The notes under the pieces: model-generated
Seen by the model: only the letters and a program-made list of their open reading frames with translations
Databases searched by the model: none
Told to the model about the DNA's origin: nothing
Origin: Jiangella muralis
GTDB lineage: Bacteria; Actinomycetota; Actinomycetes; Jiangellales; Jiangellaceae
NCBI RefSeq assembly: GCF_001270745.1
Contig: NZ_LFXL01000026.1
Location: 124,001 to 188,000 of the forward strand
Length of the DNA: 64,000 bases
Reading direction: 5' to 3'
Shown here: one piece after another, positions 19,361 to 27,282 of the stretch
How the letters are laid out: every line of letters starts with the position of its first letter
Position numbering within the stretch: the stretch's first letter is position 1
Program-made: the position numbers and the translations under genes

Positions 19361-19822
19361 ATGCCCATTGATCCCTCGGTCGCCGGCCGGGTCTACCCTC
19401 CTCAGTTCTACGAAGTGAGCCGGGAGAAGATCCGCGAGTTCGCGGAGGCCATCGGCGACGCGAACCCGGCGTACGTCGACACCGCAGCGGCCCGCGGCTA
19501 CGGACACGGCGACGTCGTCGCGCCGCCCACCTTCATGATGATCATCGTGATGAACGGCTTCGACCTGCTGATGAAGGACCTGGGCATCGAGTTCGCCCGC
19601 GTCGTGCACGTCGACCAGCGCTTCACCTACTCGCGGTCACTGTCGGTGGGCACCCGGGTCGAGGCGACCACCCGGCTCGACGGGGTCCGTGCCGTCGCCG
19701 GCAACGACCTGCTGAAGATCCGCACCGAGGTCCGCGACGAAGAGGACGGCACGGACATCTGCCTGTCCGAGGCCACCCTGCTGGTGCGGCCCGAGGACTC
19801 CGACGGGGGGAGACGCCAGTGA
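19361..19822 (+). CDS. hadA: MaoC-like (3R)-hydroxyacyl-ACP dehydratase subunit HadA
   Basis: A 153-residue hot-dog fold protein beginning SVAGRVYPPQFYEVSREKIR, with GDANPAYVD and VAPPTFMMIIVMNG typical of the HadA/UPF0336 group. HadA is the partner of the catalytic HadB subunit in the fatty-acid elongation dehydratase of mycobacteria; outside mycolate-producing genera the substrate range is less clear. The ATG follows a TAAGTT -10-like box by six bases, so the message may be leaderless. It overlaps hadB by four bases. Confidence 0.92.
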   Translation: MPIDPSVAGRVYPPQFYEVSREKIREFAEAIGDANPAYVDTAAARGYGHGDVVAPPTFMMIIVMNGFDLLMKDLGIEFARVVHVDQRFTYSRSLSVGTRVEATTRLDGVRAVAGNDLLKIRTEVRDEEDGTDICLSEATLLVRPEDSDGGRRQ

Positions 19823-20265
19823 CTGAGCGGGTGACCGAGCAGCTGGCCGTCGGCGACGTTGTCGCCGACCACACGTATTGGATCACCCGCGAGAACCTGG
19901 TCCGGTACGCCGGAGCCTCCGGCGACTTCAACCCGATCCACTGGAACGAGCGGGTCGCGACGTCCGTCGGGCTGCCCAACGTCATCGCCCACGGACTGCT
20001 GACGATGGGGCTGGCCGGCCGGCTGCTCACCGACTGGCTGGGTGACCCCGCCGCGGTGGTCGAGTACGGCGTCCGCTTCGCCCGCCCGGTGGTGGTCCCC
20101 GACGACGACATCGGCGTCGCGGTGCGCGTGGCCGCCACCGTCACCGACGTCCGCGACGACGGCCTGGTGGCGCTCGAGCTGACCGTCAAGGTCGACGAGC
20201 AGAAGGTGCTCACGCAGGCCCGGGCGCTGTGCCGGCTGCCGGCCGACCGGCCGCCGGGGTCGTAG
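19819..20265 (+). CDS. hadB: (3R)-hydroxyacyl-ACP dehydratase subunit HadB
   Basis: 148 residues containing the full hydratase-2 motif: YAGASGDFNPIHWNERVATS followed by GLPNVIAHGLLTMG, with the catalytic Asp and His in GDFNPIH. The GTG start lies in the hadA stop (GTGA), giving a coupled heterodimer. In mycobacteria hadC follows; here murB follows instead. Confidence 0.93.
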   Translation: MTERVTEQLAVGDVVADHTYWITRENLVRYAGASGDFNPIHWNERVATSVGLPNVIAHGLLTMGLAGRLLTDWLGDPAAVVEYGVRFARPVVVPDDDIGVAVRVAATVTDVRDDGLVALELTVKVDEQKVLTQARALCRLPADRPPGS

Positions 20266-20278
20266 CGACGAGGCCGCG

Positions 20279-21346
20279 ATGCGCGAACTGACCGACGTCG
20301 CCCTCTCCGGGCTGACCACGCTGCGGCTGGGCGGGCCGGCCAAGCGGGTCGTCGAGGCCACGACCGAGGACGAGCTGATCGGCCTGGTCCGCGACTGCGA
20401 CGAGCGTGGCGAGCCGGTGCTGGTGGTCGGCGGCGGCTCCAACCTGGTCGTCGACGACGCCGGGTTCGACGGCACGGTGGTGCTGGTCGGCACCCGCGGC
20501 GTCGACGTCGACGCGAGCGCCTCCTGCGACAGCGGCGCGCTCGCGGCCTGCGGCGGGGTCCTGCTGACGGCGGCCGCCGGCGAGCCGTGGGACGAGCTCG
20601 TCGCGTACACCGTCGCGAACGAGTGGCCCGGCATCGAGGCGTTGTCCGGCATCCCCGGGCTGGTGGGCGCCACCCCCATGCAGAACGTCGGCGCCTACGG
20701 CCAGGAGGTCGCGCAGACGGTCTGGACGGTGCGCACCTACGACCGCCAGGACCGCCGCGTCCGCACGTTCGCCAACGCCGACTGCCGCTTCGCCTATCGC
20801 GACAGCCGGTTCAAGGGGTCCGAGCGCTACGTCGTCCTCACCGTCAGCTACCAGCTGCGCGAGGGGGATCTCGGCATGCCGGTCCGCTACGCGGAGCTGG
20901 CCCGACGGCTCGGCGTCGAGGTGGGTGGGCGGGCGCCGCTCGCCTTGGTGCGCGCCGCCGTCCTCGCCCTGCGCGCCGGCAAGGGCATGGTGCTCGACGT
21001 CGCCGACCACGACACCTGGAGCGCCGGGTCGTTCTTCACCAACCCGGTGCTCACCGAGGCGCAGGCCGCGGCGCTACCCGACGGCGCGCCGCGGTTCCCG
21101 GCCGGCGACGGCCTGGTGAAGTCGAGCGCGGCGTGGCTGATCGAGCACGCCGGGTTCGGCCGCGGCTATGACGGCGGCCGCGCCGACGTCGCACTGTCGA
21201 CCAAGCACACGCTGGCCCTGACGAACCGCGGTGACGCCAGCACGGCCGACCTGCTCGGCCTCGCCCGCGAGGTGCGCGACGGCGTCCGCTCCGCCTTCGG
21301 CGTCGAGCTGGTGCCCGAGCCGACGCTCGTCGGCTGCTCCCTCTAA
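20279..21346 (+). CDS. murB: UDP-N-acetylmuramate dehydrogenase
   Basis: FAD enzyme that reduces UDP-GlcNAc-enolpyruvate to UDP-MurNAc for peptidoglycan. The 355 residues hold the FAD-binding VVGGGSNLVVDDAGFDG, GIPGLVGATPMQNVGAYGQE, the catalytic serine in SAGSFFTNPV, and the closing glutamate in PEPTLVG. The longer type I architecture fits actinobacteria. It starts 13 bases after hadB, so it is probably in that operon. Its TAA stop overlaps the stop of the convergent flavoenzyme. Confidence 0.96.
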   Translation: MRELTDVALSGLTTLRLGGPAKRVVEATTEDELIGLVRDCDERGEPVLVVGGGSNLVVDDAGFDGTVVLVGTRGVDVDASASCDSGALAACGGVLLTAAAGEPWDELVAYTVANEWPGIEALSGIPGLVGATPMQNVGAYGQEVAQTVWTVRTYDRQDRRVRTFANADCRFAYRDSRFKGSERYVVLTVSYQLREGDLGMPVRYAELARRLGVEVGGRAPLALVRAAVLALRAGKGMVLDVADHDTWSAGSFFTNPVLTEAQAAALPDGAPRFPAGDGLVKSSAAWLIEHAGFGRGYDGGRADVALSTKHTLALTNRGDASTADLLGLAREVRDGVRSAFGVELVPEPTLVGCSL

Positions 21347-22674
21347 CTCGGGCGGAAGACGCCGTCCGGGTCGTAGCGGCGCCTGACCTCGCGCAGGCGG
21401 GCGGCGTTGGCGCCGTAGTAGGCGAGGTCCGGGTCGGCGAGGCCGCGATCGGCGAAGTTCGCGTAGACGCCGCCGGTGCCGTGCGGGCCGAGGGTGTCGC
21501 GCATGGCGCCGGTCCAGTCGCGGGCCTCGGCGTCGGCGTCGGGTGCGATGGCGAGGTGGTGGACGGCGTAGCGGGCCCGGCGGTGCGGGAAGGCGGTCGC
21601 GTCCGGAGCGACGTCCGTGTCGCCGCCGCCCCAGGGCATGAACCCGACCTCGCGTTCGGCCGGACCGGCCGCGAACAGCGCGAGCAGGGCGGCGACCGTG
21701 TCGTCGGGCAGCGGCTCCTCGAAGAACTCCGACGTGGCGTAGAGGTGACGGGACGGGTCGGCGGTGTCGATGGCGCCGGCGAGGTCGCGGGCGGAGTCGA
21801 GGTACGACAGCTCGGCGGCCTCCGCGCGCACCGGCTCCGGCAGGCCGTCGCAGAGCTGGTCCAGGGCCGCGCGCGTCTCGGCCTCGGTGCCGGCCATCGC
21901 GCCGTGCAGCGCCACCTCGTCCGGGTAGAGGCCGGCCTCGGCGCACAGCCGGGCGGGCGCGTCGACGGCGCGGTCGAGCCAGGCGCGCAGCACGACGCCC
22001 GCCGCGGCGGCCGGCCAGGTGTACCGGAAGTTCGTCATCGGCGGCGCCGGGACCGTGCGGAACTCCATCGACGTCACCACGCCGAGGCCGCTGGTCCCGC
22101 CGCCGCGGACCGCCCAGAACAGGTCCGGTTCGTGGTCGTCGTCGGCCACGAGCACCGCGCCGTCGGCCGTGACGACCTCGGCCCGGACCAGCTGGTCGCA
22201 GGTCAGCCCGTACTGGCGGCTGAGCATGCCCCAGCCGCCGCCGAGCGTCAGCCCGCTGACGCCGACCGTCGGGCAGGTGCCGGTCGGCATCGCCCGGCCG
22301 TGCGCCCCGAGCGCCTCGACCAGCGCGGCCAGCCGGACCCCGCCGCCGACGACGATGCGGTCGCCGTCCACCTCGATCGAGTCCATCGGCGACACGTCGA
22401 CGACGAGACCGGGCGTCGAGGAGAGGCCGGCCGCGCAGTGCCCGCCGGACCGGACCGCGATCGGCAGCGCCTCGCGGCGCGCGAACCCGATGGCCGCGGC
22501 CACGTCGGCGGCGCTCGTACACCGGAGCACCGCGGCCGGCGCCGGGACGCCGTCGTGCGCCGTGAACGGCCGCGCCCGGACGGCGGCGTCGAAGCCGGTG
22601 TCCTGCGGGAGCAGGAGCGTACCGGCGATGTCGCCGCGCAGGGTGGTCCAGTGGTCGGGGCTCACGGCGGTCAC
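21343..22674 (-). CDS. FAD-dependent oxidoreductase, berberine-bridge-enzyme family
   Basis: 443 residues: an N-terminal FAD_binding_4 (PCMH) domain and a C-terminal BBE domain ending ANAARLREVRRRYDPDGVF. Both covalent flavin attachment residues appear: the histidine in RSGGHC near residue 78 and the cysteine in GTCPTVGVSGLTLGGG near residue 140, so bicovalent FAD is predicted. Members oxidise alcohols, sugars or alkaloid-type substrates; the substrate cannot be read. No signal peptide is seen. The GTG at 22674 is taken; a second GTG three codons in has a better-spaced GAGG. Confidence 0.92.
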   Translation of the reverse strand: MTAVSPDHWTTLRGDIAGTLLLPQDTGFDAAVRARPFTAHDGVPAPAAVLRCTSAADVAAAIGFARREALPIAVRSGGHCAAGLSSTPGLVVDVSPMDSIEVDGDRIVVGGGVRLAALVEALGAHGRAMPTGTCPTVGVSGLTLGGGWGMLSRQYGLTCDQLVRAEVVTADGAVLVADDDHEPDLFWAVRGGGTSGLGVVTSMEFRTVPAPPMTNFRYTWPAAAAGVVLRAWLDRAVDAPARLCAEAGLYPDEVALHGAMAGTEAETRAALDQLCDGLPEPVRAEAAELSYLDSARDLAGAIDTADPSRHLYATSEFFEEPLPDDTVAALLALFAAGPAEREVGFMPWGGGDTDVAPDATAFPHRRARYAVHHLAIAPDADAEARDWTGAMRDTLGPHGTGGVYANFADRGLADPDLAYYGANAARLREVRRRYDPDGVFRPS

Positions 22675-22731
22675 GTCCTCGCGTCGTCACGGTCGTGTGC
22701 CCGCCGGTCTCTGGTCCGGACTCGACCGAAG

Positions 22732-23235
22732 TTACTCCAGTGTCAGCGTGTAGAGGTCGCAGCGGTCGCCATCGATCGTCGTCTGCGTCCAGAACGCGAA
22801 GCCGAGCTTGCGGGCGACCCGCTTCGACGGGCCGTTCTCGGGGTCGATGATCGCCAGCAGCTCGCCGGTGTACGTCCGGCGGGCGTGCTCCAGCAGCGCC
22901 GCGCTGGCCTCGGTGGCATATCCGTGGCCGCGCGCCTCCGGCACGAACCGGTATCCCCACTCCAGCCAGTCCCGGCCGTCGATCTCGATGTGGTCGACTC
23001 CGGTGTAGCCGACGACGCGGCCGGTGGCCCGCTCGACCACCGGCTGCTTGCCGAACGGGATCGTCCGGCAGACGTCGGCCATGTGGTCGAAACGGGCCTC
23101 GGCCTGCTCGGCGGTGAGCACCGACGGCGCGAACGCCATGAACTCCTCGTCCTGGAAGAGCTCGACGAACCGCGCGCGGTCGGGCTCTTCGGGCGGGCGC
23201 ACCAGCAACCGGGCGGTCGTGACGGCGTCGGTCAT
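22732..23235 (-). CDS. GNAT family N-acetyltransferase (RimJ/RimL type)
   Basis: 167 residues beginning VTTARLLVRPPEEPDRARFV and containing the acetyl-CoA loop PEARGHGYATEAS, followed by NGPSKRVARKLGF, the standard motif B pattern of the RimJ/L branch. Such enzymes acetylate ribosomal protein termini, antibiotics or metabolites; the target is unknown. It lies 57 bases upstream of the flavoenzyme on the same strand. Confidence 0.9.
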   Translation of the reverse strand: MTDAVTTARLLVRPPEEPDRARFVELFQDEEFMAFAPSVLTAEQAEARFDHMADVCRTIPFGKQPVVERATGRVVGYTGVDHIEIDGRDWLEWGYRFVPEARGHGYATEASAALLEHARRTYTGELLAIIDPENGPSKRVARKLGFAFWTQTTIDGDRCDLYTLTLE

Positions 23236-23302
23236 CGGCTCATCCTAGATGAGTGAGTCCGATTTGATCTTGGGATGTTGTCGCTGCCGGTAGCCACCGA
23301 TC

Positions 23303-23356
23303 CATGATCATCCAAGTTTTGGGGTGCTATCACGCCACAAAACCTGGATGACCATG
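23303..23356 (-). repeat. Hairpin repeat (copy B) at the 3' end of the MFS gene
   Basis: Arms 23303-23321 and 23338-23356 (19 bases each, left arm CATGATCATCCAAGTTTTG) surround a 16-base loop, the same loop length as at 6585-6644. The two mismatches read as G-U pairs only in RNA transcribed from the minus strand, which is the sense strand of the MFS gene. The MFS stop codon lies in the loop, so the 5' arm encodes its last residues. Confidence 0.7.
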
Positions 23357-24730
23357 AGAGCGTCCGGACGCGGTGATGGCGACGCCGATCACGGCCCCGG
23401 CCAGCGGGACCAGCAGCGCCGTCCGGAACGTGTCCAGGTCGGCGCCGGCCGGCCCGCTGCCGCTGACGACCACCGCCGTCACGACGGCCAGCCCGAGCGC
23501 GGCGCCGAACTGGAACGACGTCGTCAGGACGCCGCTGGCCAGGCCCTGTTCCTCCGCGGCGACGCCGTCGGTGGCGGCGATCGTCAGCGGTCCGTAGGCG
23601 AGCGCGAACGCCGTGGTCAGCAGCAGGAGCGACGGCAGCATCGCCGCGTACGTCCAGTCCGCGCCGACCCGCAGGAACAGCGCGTAGCCGATGGTGGCCA
23701 GCATCAGCCCGGCGACGATCACCCGGCCGTTGCCGAACCGGCGGACCAGCACCGGCGTCAGGGTCGGCGCGAGGATCGCGTCCAGCCCGAGGATCATCAG
23801 CGCCAGCCCGGTCTGCAGCTCCGACCAGCCGCGGTACTCCTGCAGGTAGAGCACGGCGATGAACTGGAACCCGACGAACCCGGCGAGCAGCAGCATCGCG
23901 CCCGCGTTGGCCCGCACCAGCGGTGCGGACCGCAACAGCCCGAGCCGCAGCAGTGGCGTGCTCGAGCGCCGTTCGATCGTCACGAACAGCGCCAGCAGCG
24001 CGACGCCCGCGGCCGCCGTCGTGGCCGTTCGGCCCGCGGACACCTCCGGCAGCATCACGACGGTGTAGACGAGCAGCAGCATGGCGGCTGTGAGGCTGAG
24101 CGTGCCGCCGACGTCGTACCCGCCGCCGGTCCGCGCGGCCGGAGTGTCGTGCGGGATCAGCCGCACCCCCGCCACCAGGATGGCCGCCGCCAGCAGCACC
24201 GGCGCGAAGAACACCCAGCGCCAGCCGATCGACGTCAGCAGCCCGCCGATGACCATGCCCAGCGAGAAGCCGCCGGCCGCGATGCCCGCGTAGACCAGCA
24301 ACGCCTGGTTGCGCTGCGGCCCCTCGGTGAACGTCGTCGTGATGATGGACAGGCCGGCCGGAGTCAGGAACGCCGCCGCGACGCCGGTGACGAACCGCGC
24401 GACGATCAGCATCCAGCCGTCGGTCGCCAGGCCGCCGAGTCCGGAGAAGAGCAGGAAGACGGTGAGCCAGAGCACGAACATCCGCCGCCGGCCGAGCAGG
24501 TCGGAGGCCCGGCCGCCGAGCAGCACGAAGCCGCCGTAGCCGAGCACGTACGCGCTCACCACCCATTGCAGCGACGACGTGGACAGGCCGAGGTCGGCCC
24601 GGATCGAGGGGAGCGCGACGCCCATCATCGAGACGTCGAGGCCTTCGAGGAAGATCGCGCTGCTGAGCACGATCAGGATGGCCCAGCCGCGGCCGGTGAG
24701 CCGGTCGGCGGGTGCCGTCGGGGTTGGCAC
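23330..24730 (-). CDS. MFS transporter, DHA2 (EmrB/QacA-like) drug exporter
   Basis: 466 residues with about 14 hydrophobic helices. Motif A of the major facilitator family is seen as GGRASDLLGRRRMFV, and motif C-like segments as TGVAAAFLTPAGLS and AAGGFSLGMVIGGLL. DHA2 proteins export drugs or metabolites using the proton gradient. A start at 24745 is possible, but the GTG at 24730 has GAAGGAG six bases upstream, while 24745 has none. It is divergent from the HxlR regulator, which probably controls it. Its end is formed by a hairpin repeat. Confidence 0.93.
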   Translation of the reverse strand: MPTPTAPADRLTGRGWAILIVLSSAIFLEGLDVSMMGVALPSIRADLGLSTSSLQWVVSAYVLGYGGFVLLGGRASDLLGRRRMFVLWLTVFLLFSGLGGLATDGWMLIVARFVTGVAAAFLTPAGLSIITTTFTEGPQRNQALLVYAGIAAGGFSLGMVIGGLLTSIGWRWVFFAPVLLAAAILVAGVRLIPHDTPAARTGGGYDVGGTLSLTAAMLLLVYTVVMLPEVSAGRTATTAAAGVALLALFVTIERRSSTPLLRLGLLRSAPLVRANAGAMLLLAGFVGFQFIAVLYLQEYRGWSELQTGLALMILGLDAILAPTLTPVLVRRFGNGRVIVAGLMLATIGYALFLRVGADWTYAAMLPSLLLLTTAFALAYGPLTIAATDGVAAEEQGLASGVLTTSFQFGAALGLAVVTAVVVSGSGPAGADLDTFRTALLVPLAGAVIGVAITASGRSHGHPGFVA

Positions 24731-24773
24731 GGAGCGCTCCTTCATGGTTATCAGGATGAGGGTCGGTTACTTC

Positions 24774-24802
24774 TTGTCACTGACCGCATCTTCCGGCACT
24801 AT
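24774..24802 (+). promoter_or_regulatory. Promoter of the hxlR-like gene (leaderless)
   Basis: TTGTCA at 24774-24779 and CACTAT at 24797-24802 with a 17-base spacer. The ATG at 24811 lies eight bases beyond the -10 box, so the start codon is at or next to the transcription start. GTTAC and GTCAC repeats around the -35 may be regulator contacts. Confidence 0.55.
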
Positions 24803-24810
24803 GGCTGACC

Positions 24811-25251
24811 ATGGAAGAAGGCACTTCGAAGTCACCCGGGTACACGCCGGTAACCGACCCCGCGTACTGCCAGAAGTGGGACCCGCGCGAAGACTGCGAC
24901 GTCCGGCAGATCCTCGACCGCATCGGCGACAAGTGGTCGCTGCTGGTCATCGCCCTGCTCGACCTCCGGCGCCTGCGGTTCACCGAGCTGCGGCGCGAGA
25001 TCGACGGCATCAGCCAGCGCATGCTCACGGTCACCCTGCGCCATTTGGAGCGCGACGGCCTGGTCCGCCGCACCGTGCACCCCGTCGTGCCGCCTCGGGT
25101 CGACTACGAGTTGACGCCGCTCGGCGCCACGCTGCACGACACCATCGAGGCGCTGGTCAACTGGACCGAAGAGCACCGGCCGGAGATCGCCGCCGCCCGC
25201 GACGAGTACGACCGCCGCGCCGCGGCCGACGCGGACCTCGTCGACGCCTGA
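24811..25251 (+). CDS. HxlR family transcriptional regulator
   Basis: 146 residues with the MarR-like winged helix of HxlR: DVRQILDRIGDKWSLLVIAL, then RFTELRREIDGISQRMLT, and LERDGLVRRTVHPVVPPRVDYELT. A cysteine in REDCDVRQ just before the first helix is where redox- or electrophile-sensing HxlR proteins carry their sensor residue; a second is in AYCQKW. Divergent from the MFS exporter with 80 bases between, so a repressor of that pump responding to a reactive or toxic compound is the likely role. Confidence 0.92.
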   Translation: MEEGTSKSPGYTPVTDPAYCQKWDPREDCDVRQILDRIGDKWSLLVIALLDLRRLRFTELRREIDGISQRMLTVTLRHLERDGLVRRTVHPVVPPRVDYELTPLGATLHDTIEALVNWTEEHRPEIAAARDEYDRRAAADADLVDA

Positions 25252-25302
25252 TCGCCGGAACGGGGTGCGCGGGCGCCCGGCGATGTGGCAGACTCTGCGC
25301 TC

Positions 25303-25374
25303 GTGATCGCCATGCCGACCCGCACCGCCGTCCCGGCGGTTCTCGGCATGCCCTGCTGTTGTCGCTGTCGCTGA
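25303..25374 (+). CDS. Cysteine-rich leader peptide upstream of the PIG-L gene
   Basis: A 23-codon frame opening with GTG at 25303 and ending MPCCCRCR-stop, with three consecutive cysteine codons. A -10-like CAGACT at 25289-25294 places the transcription start at the GTG, so it would be leaderless. Leaderless short ORFs with consecutive cysteines are known in actinobacteria as cysteine-responsive attenuators of downstream genes. It ends 64 bases before the PIG-L start, with a GGAGCC/GGCTCC hairpin (25400-25420) between. Confidence 0.7.
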   Translation: MIAMPTRTAVPAVLGMPCCCRCR

Positions 25375-25399
25375 ACCTCACCCGCGACCCGACCACCTC

Positions 25400-25420
25400 C
25401 GGAGCCCTTCGCCGGCTCCG
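25400..25420 (+). promoter_or_regulatory. Hairpin between the Cys leader and the PIG-L start
   Basis: CGGAGCC and GGCTCCG form a seven-base stem around CTTCGCC. It ends 18 bases before the PIG-L ATG and just ahead of its weak ribosome site, a place where ribosome stalling on the leader could change its folding. Confidence 0.45.
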
Positions 25421-25438
25421 TCACCACAGCAGGCAGGA

Positions 25439-26236
25439 ATGCTCTCGAATCCCTCGTCCCTCCGCAGGCGCACCGTCCTCGTCCTCCACGCCCACCCCGA
25501 CGACGAGGCGATCTTCACCGGCGTGACGATGCGCCGGCTGGCCGACGCCGGGGCGCGGGTCGTGCTGGTCACCGCCACGCTCGGCGAGCTGGGCGAGGTG
25601 CACGTGCCGCTCTCGCCCGGCGAGACGATGGCGCAGCGGCGGGTCGCCGAGCTGGAGAGCGCGGCGTCCCTCCTGGGCGTGCAGCGGCTGGTGCTGCTCG
25701 GCGCCCGCGACTCCGGGCTGCCCGGCGCCGCCGACAACGTCCACCCCGACGCCCTCGCGGCGGCCGACCCCGAGCGGGTCGCCCGCCGCGTCGCCGCCCT
25801 GATCGACGAGGAGTCGGCCGAGGCGCTCGTCCACGACGACGGCCGCGGCATCTACGGGCACCCGGACCACCTGGCGGCGCACCGCATCGGCGCGGCGGCC
25901 GCCCGGCTGACCGGCGTCGCCGCCTACCAGTCCACCGTCGACCGCGACCACCTGCACGACCGCGTCACCCGCTCGCACCTCATTCACGCCGCCGCCGAGG
26001 CGACGGGGTTGCCGTTCGGGGTGCCCTCGGGTGACGTGGCGCTGCGCATCGGCGCGACGGCGGGGGAGCTGGCGGTCAAGCGGGCCGCCATCGCCGTGCA
26101 CGCCAGCCAGGTCAGCGCCGAGTCGCTCGGCCACGCCGGCTTCGACGAGGCGTACGGCTACGAGTGGTACCTGCGCACCGGCGACGGCCCCGGCATCCTC
26201 GACGAGCTGGCCGCCCCCGCCGCCATCCTCGCCTGA
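25439..26236 (+). CDS. PIG-L family deacetylase
   Basis: A 265-residue zinc deacetylase of the LmbE/MshB type. The motif AHPDDE at residues 18-23 supplies two zinc ligands and the catalytic aspartate; GHPDH at 140-144 supplies the third histidine. MshB and Mca of this family act in mycothiol metabolism; other members deacetylate GlcNAc conjugates or antibiotics. The cysteine-codon leader upstream would fit a thiol-linked role, but the protein is shorter than typical MshB (about 290) and the substrate is open. It ends 10 bases from the convergent adenosine deaminase. Confidence 0.9.
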   Translation: MLSNPSSLRRRTVLVLHAHPDDEAIFTGVTMRRLADAGARVVLVTATLGELGEVHVPLSPGETMAQRRVAELESAASLLGVQRLVLLGARDSGLPGAADNVHPDALAAADPERVARRVAALIDEESAEALVHDDGRGIYGHPDHLAAHRIGAAAARLTGVAAYQSTVDRDHLHDRVTRSHLIHAAAEATGLPFGVPSGDVALRIGATAGELAVKRAAIAVHASQVSAESLGHAGFDEAYGYEWYLRTGDGPGILDELAAPAAILA

Positions 26237-26246
26237 CCGCGCAGGC

Positions 26247-27272
26247 TCAGGACGACAGCCAGCCGTCGACGCCTTCGAGGAGGACCTTGCGGACGTCGGA
26301 CGGCGCGGACGAGCCCTCGATCGAGCCGCGGGCGAGCTCGGCCAGGTCGGCGTCGGAGAAGCCGTGCACGTGCCGCGCCGTCTCGTACTGGTCCAGCAGC
26401 CGCGACCCGAACAGCAGCGGGTCGTCGGCGCCCAGCGCCACCCGCGCGCCCGCGTCGGCCAGGGTGCGCAGCGGCACGTCCGCGGGCGTCGCGTAGACGC
26501 CGAGGCTGACGTTGGACGCCGGGCAGACCTCGAGGGTGGTCCGCGCGTCGACGATGCGGGCGAGCAGCGCCGGGTCCTCCACCGAGCGGATGCCGTGCCC
26601 CAGCCGGTCGGCGTGGAGGTCGTCGAGGCAGGCGCGGGCGCTGTCGGGGCCGCGCAGCTCGCCACCGTGCGGTACGGAGATGAGGTCGGCCCGCCCGGCG
26701 ATGGCGAACGCCGGCGCGAACTCCGCGATGACGCCGCGCCGCTCGTCGTTGGAGAGCCCGAACCCGACCACGCCGCGGCCCGCGTACTGGACGGCGAGCC
26801 GGGCCAGCGTGCGGGCGTCGAGCGGGTGCCGGGTCCGGTTCGCGGCGATGACGACGGCGATGCCCACCCCGGTCGAGTCGGACGCCGCCCGCGCGGCGTC
26901 GAGCACGAGGTCGGTGAACGCCGTGATGCCGCCGAACCGGCCGCCGTAGCCGGACGGGTCGACCTGGATCTCCAGCCAGCCCGACCCTTCGGCCGCCTCG
27001 TCCTCCGCCGCCTCCGTGACCAGCCGCCGCACGTCGGACTCCGTCCGCAGCACCGACCGCGCGAGGTCGTACAGCCGCTGGAACCGGAACCAGCCCTTCT
27101 CGTCGGCCGCCGACAGCAGCGGCGGCCAGTCCTCGCGCAGCGAGTCGGGCAGCCGCACGCCGTGCTCGTCGGCGAGGTCGAGCAGCGTCGCGTGCCGCAT
27201 CGACCCGGTGAAGTGCAGGTGCAGGTGCGCCTTGGGCAGGGCCCGCAGGTCGCGAGGAGCCGGTTCGGTCAC
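26247..27272 (-). CDS. add: Adenosine deaminase family protein
   Basis: 341 residues. KAHLHLHFTGSMR carries the first metal histidines; SVPHGGEL corresponds to the HAGE motif with the catalytic glutamate; LGHGIRSV and GADDPLLF give the remaining histidine and aspartates. Adenosine is the presumed substrate, although HAGE reading HGGE and a shortened DDP region suggest a divergent clade that may act on a related nucleoside or adenine. GTG start at 27272, 10 bases after the aminotransferase stop, so they form one minus-strand operon. Confidence 0.88.
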   Translation of the reverse strand: MTEPAPRDLRALPKAHLHLHFTGSMRHATLLDLADEHGVRLPDSLREDWPPLLSAADEKGWFRFQRLYDLARSVLRTESDVRRLVTEAAEDEAAEGSGWLEIQVDPSGYGGRFGGITAFTDLVLDAARAASDSTGVGIAVVIAANRTRHPLDARTLARLAVQYAGRGVVGFGLSNDERRGVIAEFAPAFAIAGRADLISVPHGGELRGPDSARACLDDLHADRLGHGIRSVEDPALLARIVDARTTLEVCPASNVSLGVYATPADVPLRTLADAGARVALGADDPLLFGSRLLDQYETARHVHGFSDADLAELARGSIEGSSAPSDVRKVLLEGVDGWLSS

Positions 27273-27282
27273 GCGACGGGGC

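Noticed and set aside
25261..25438. Considered a CRISPR or attachment site around the Cys leader
   Set aside because: No regularly spaced repeats or tRNA/integrase are present; the leader-peptide reading explains the features.
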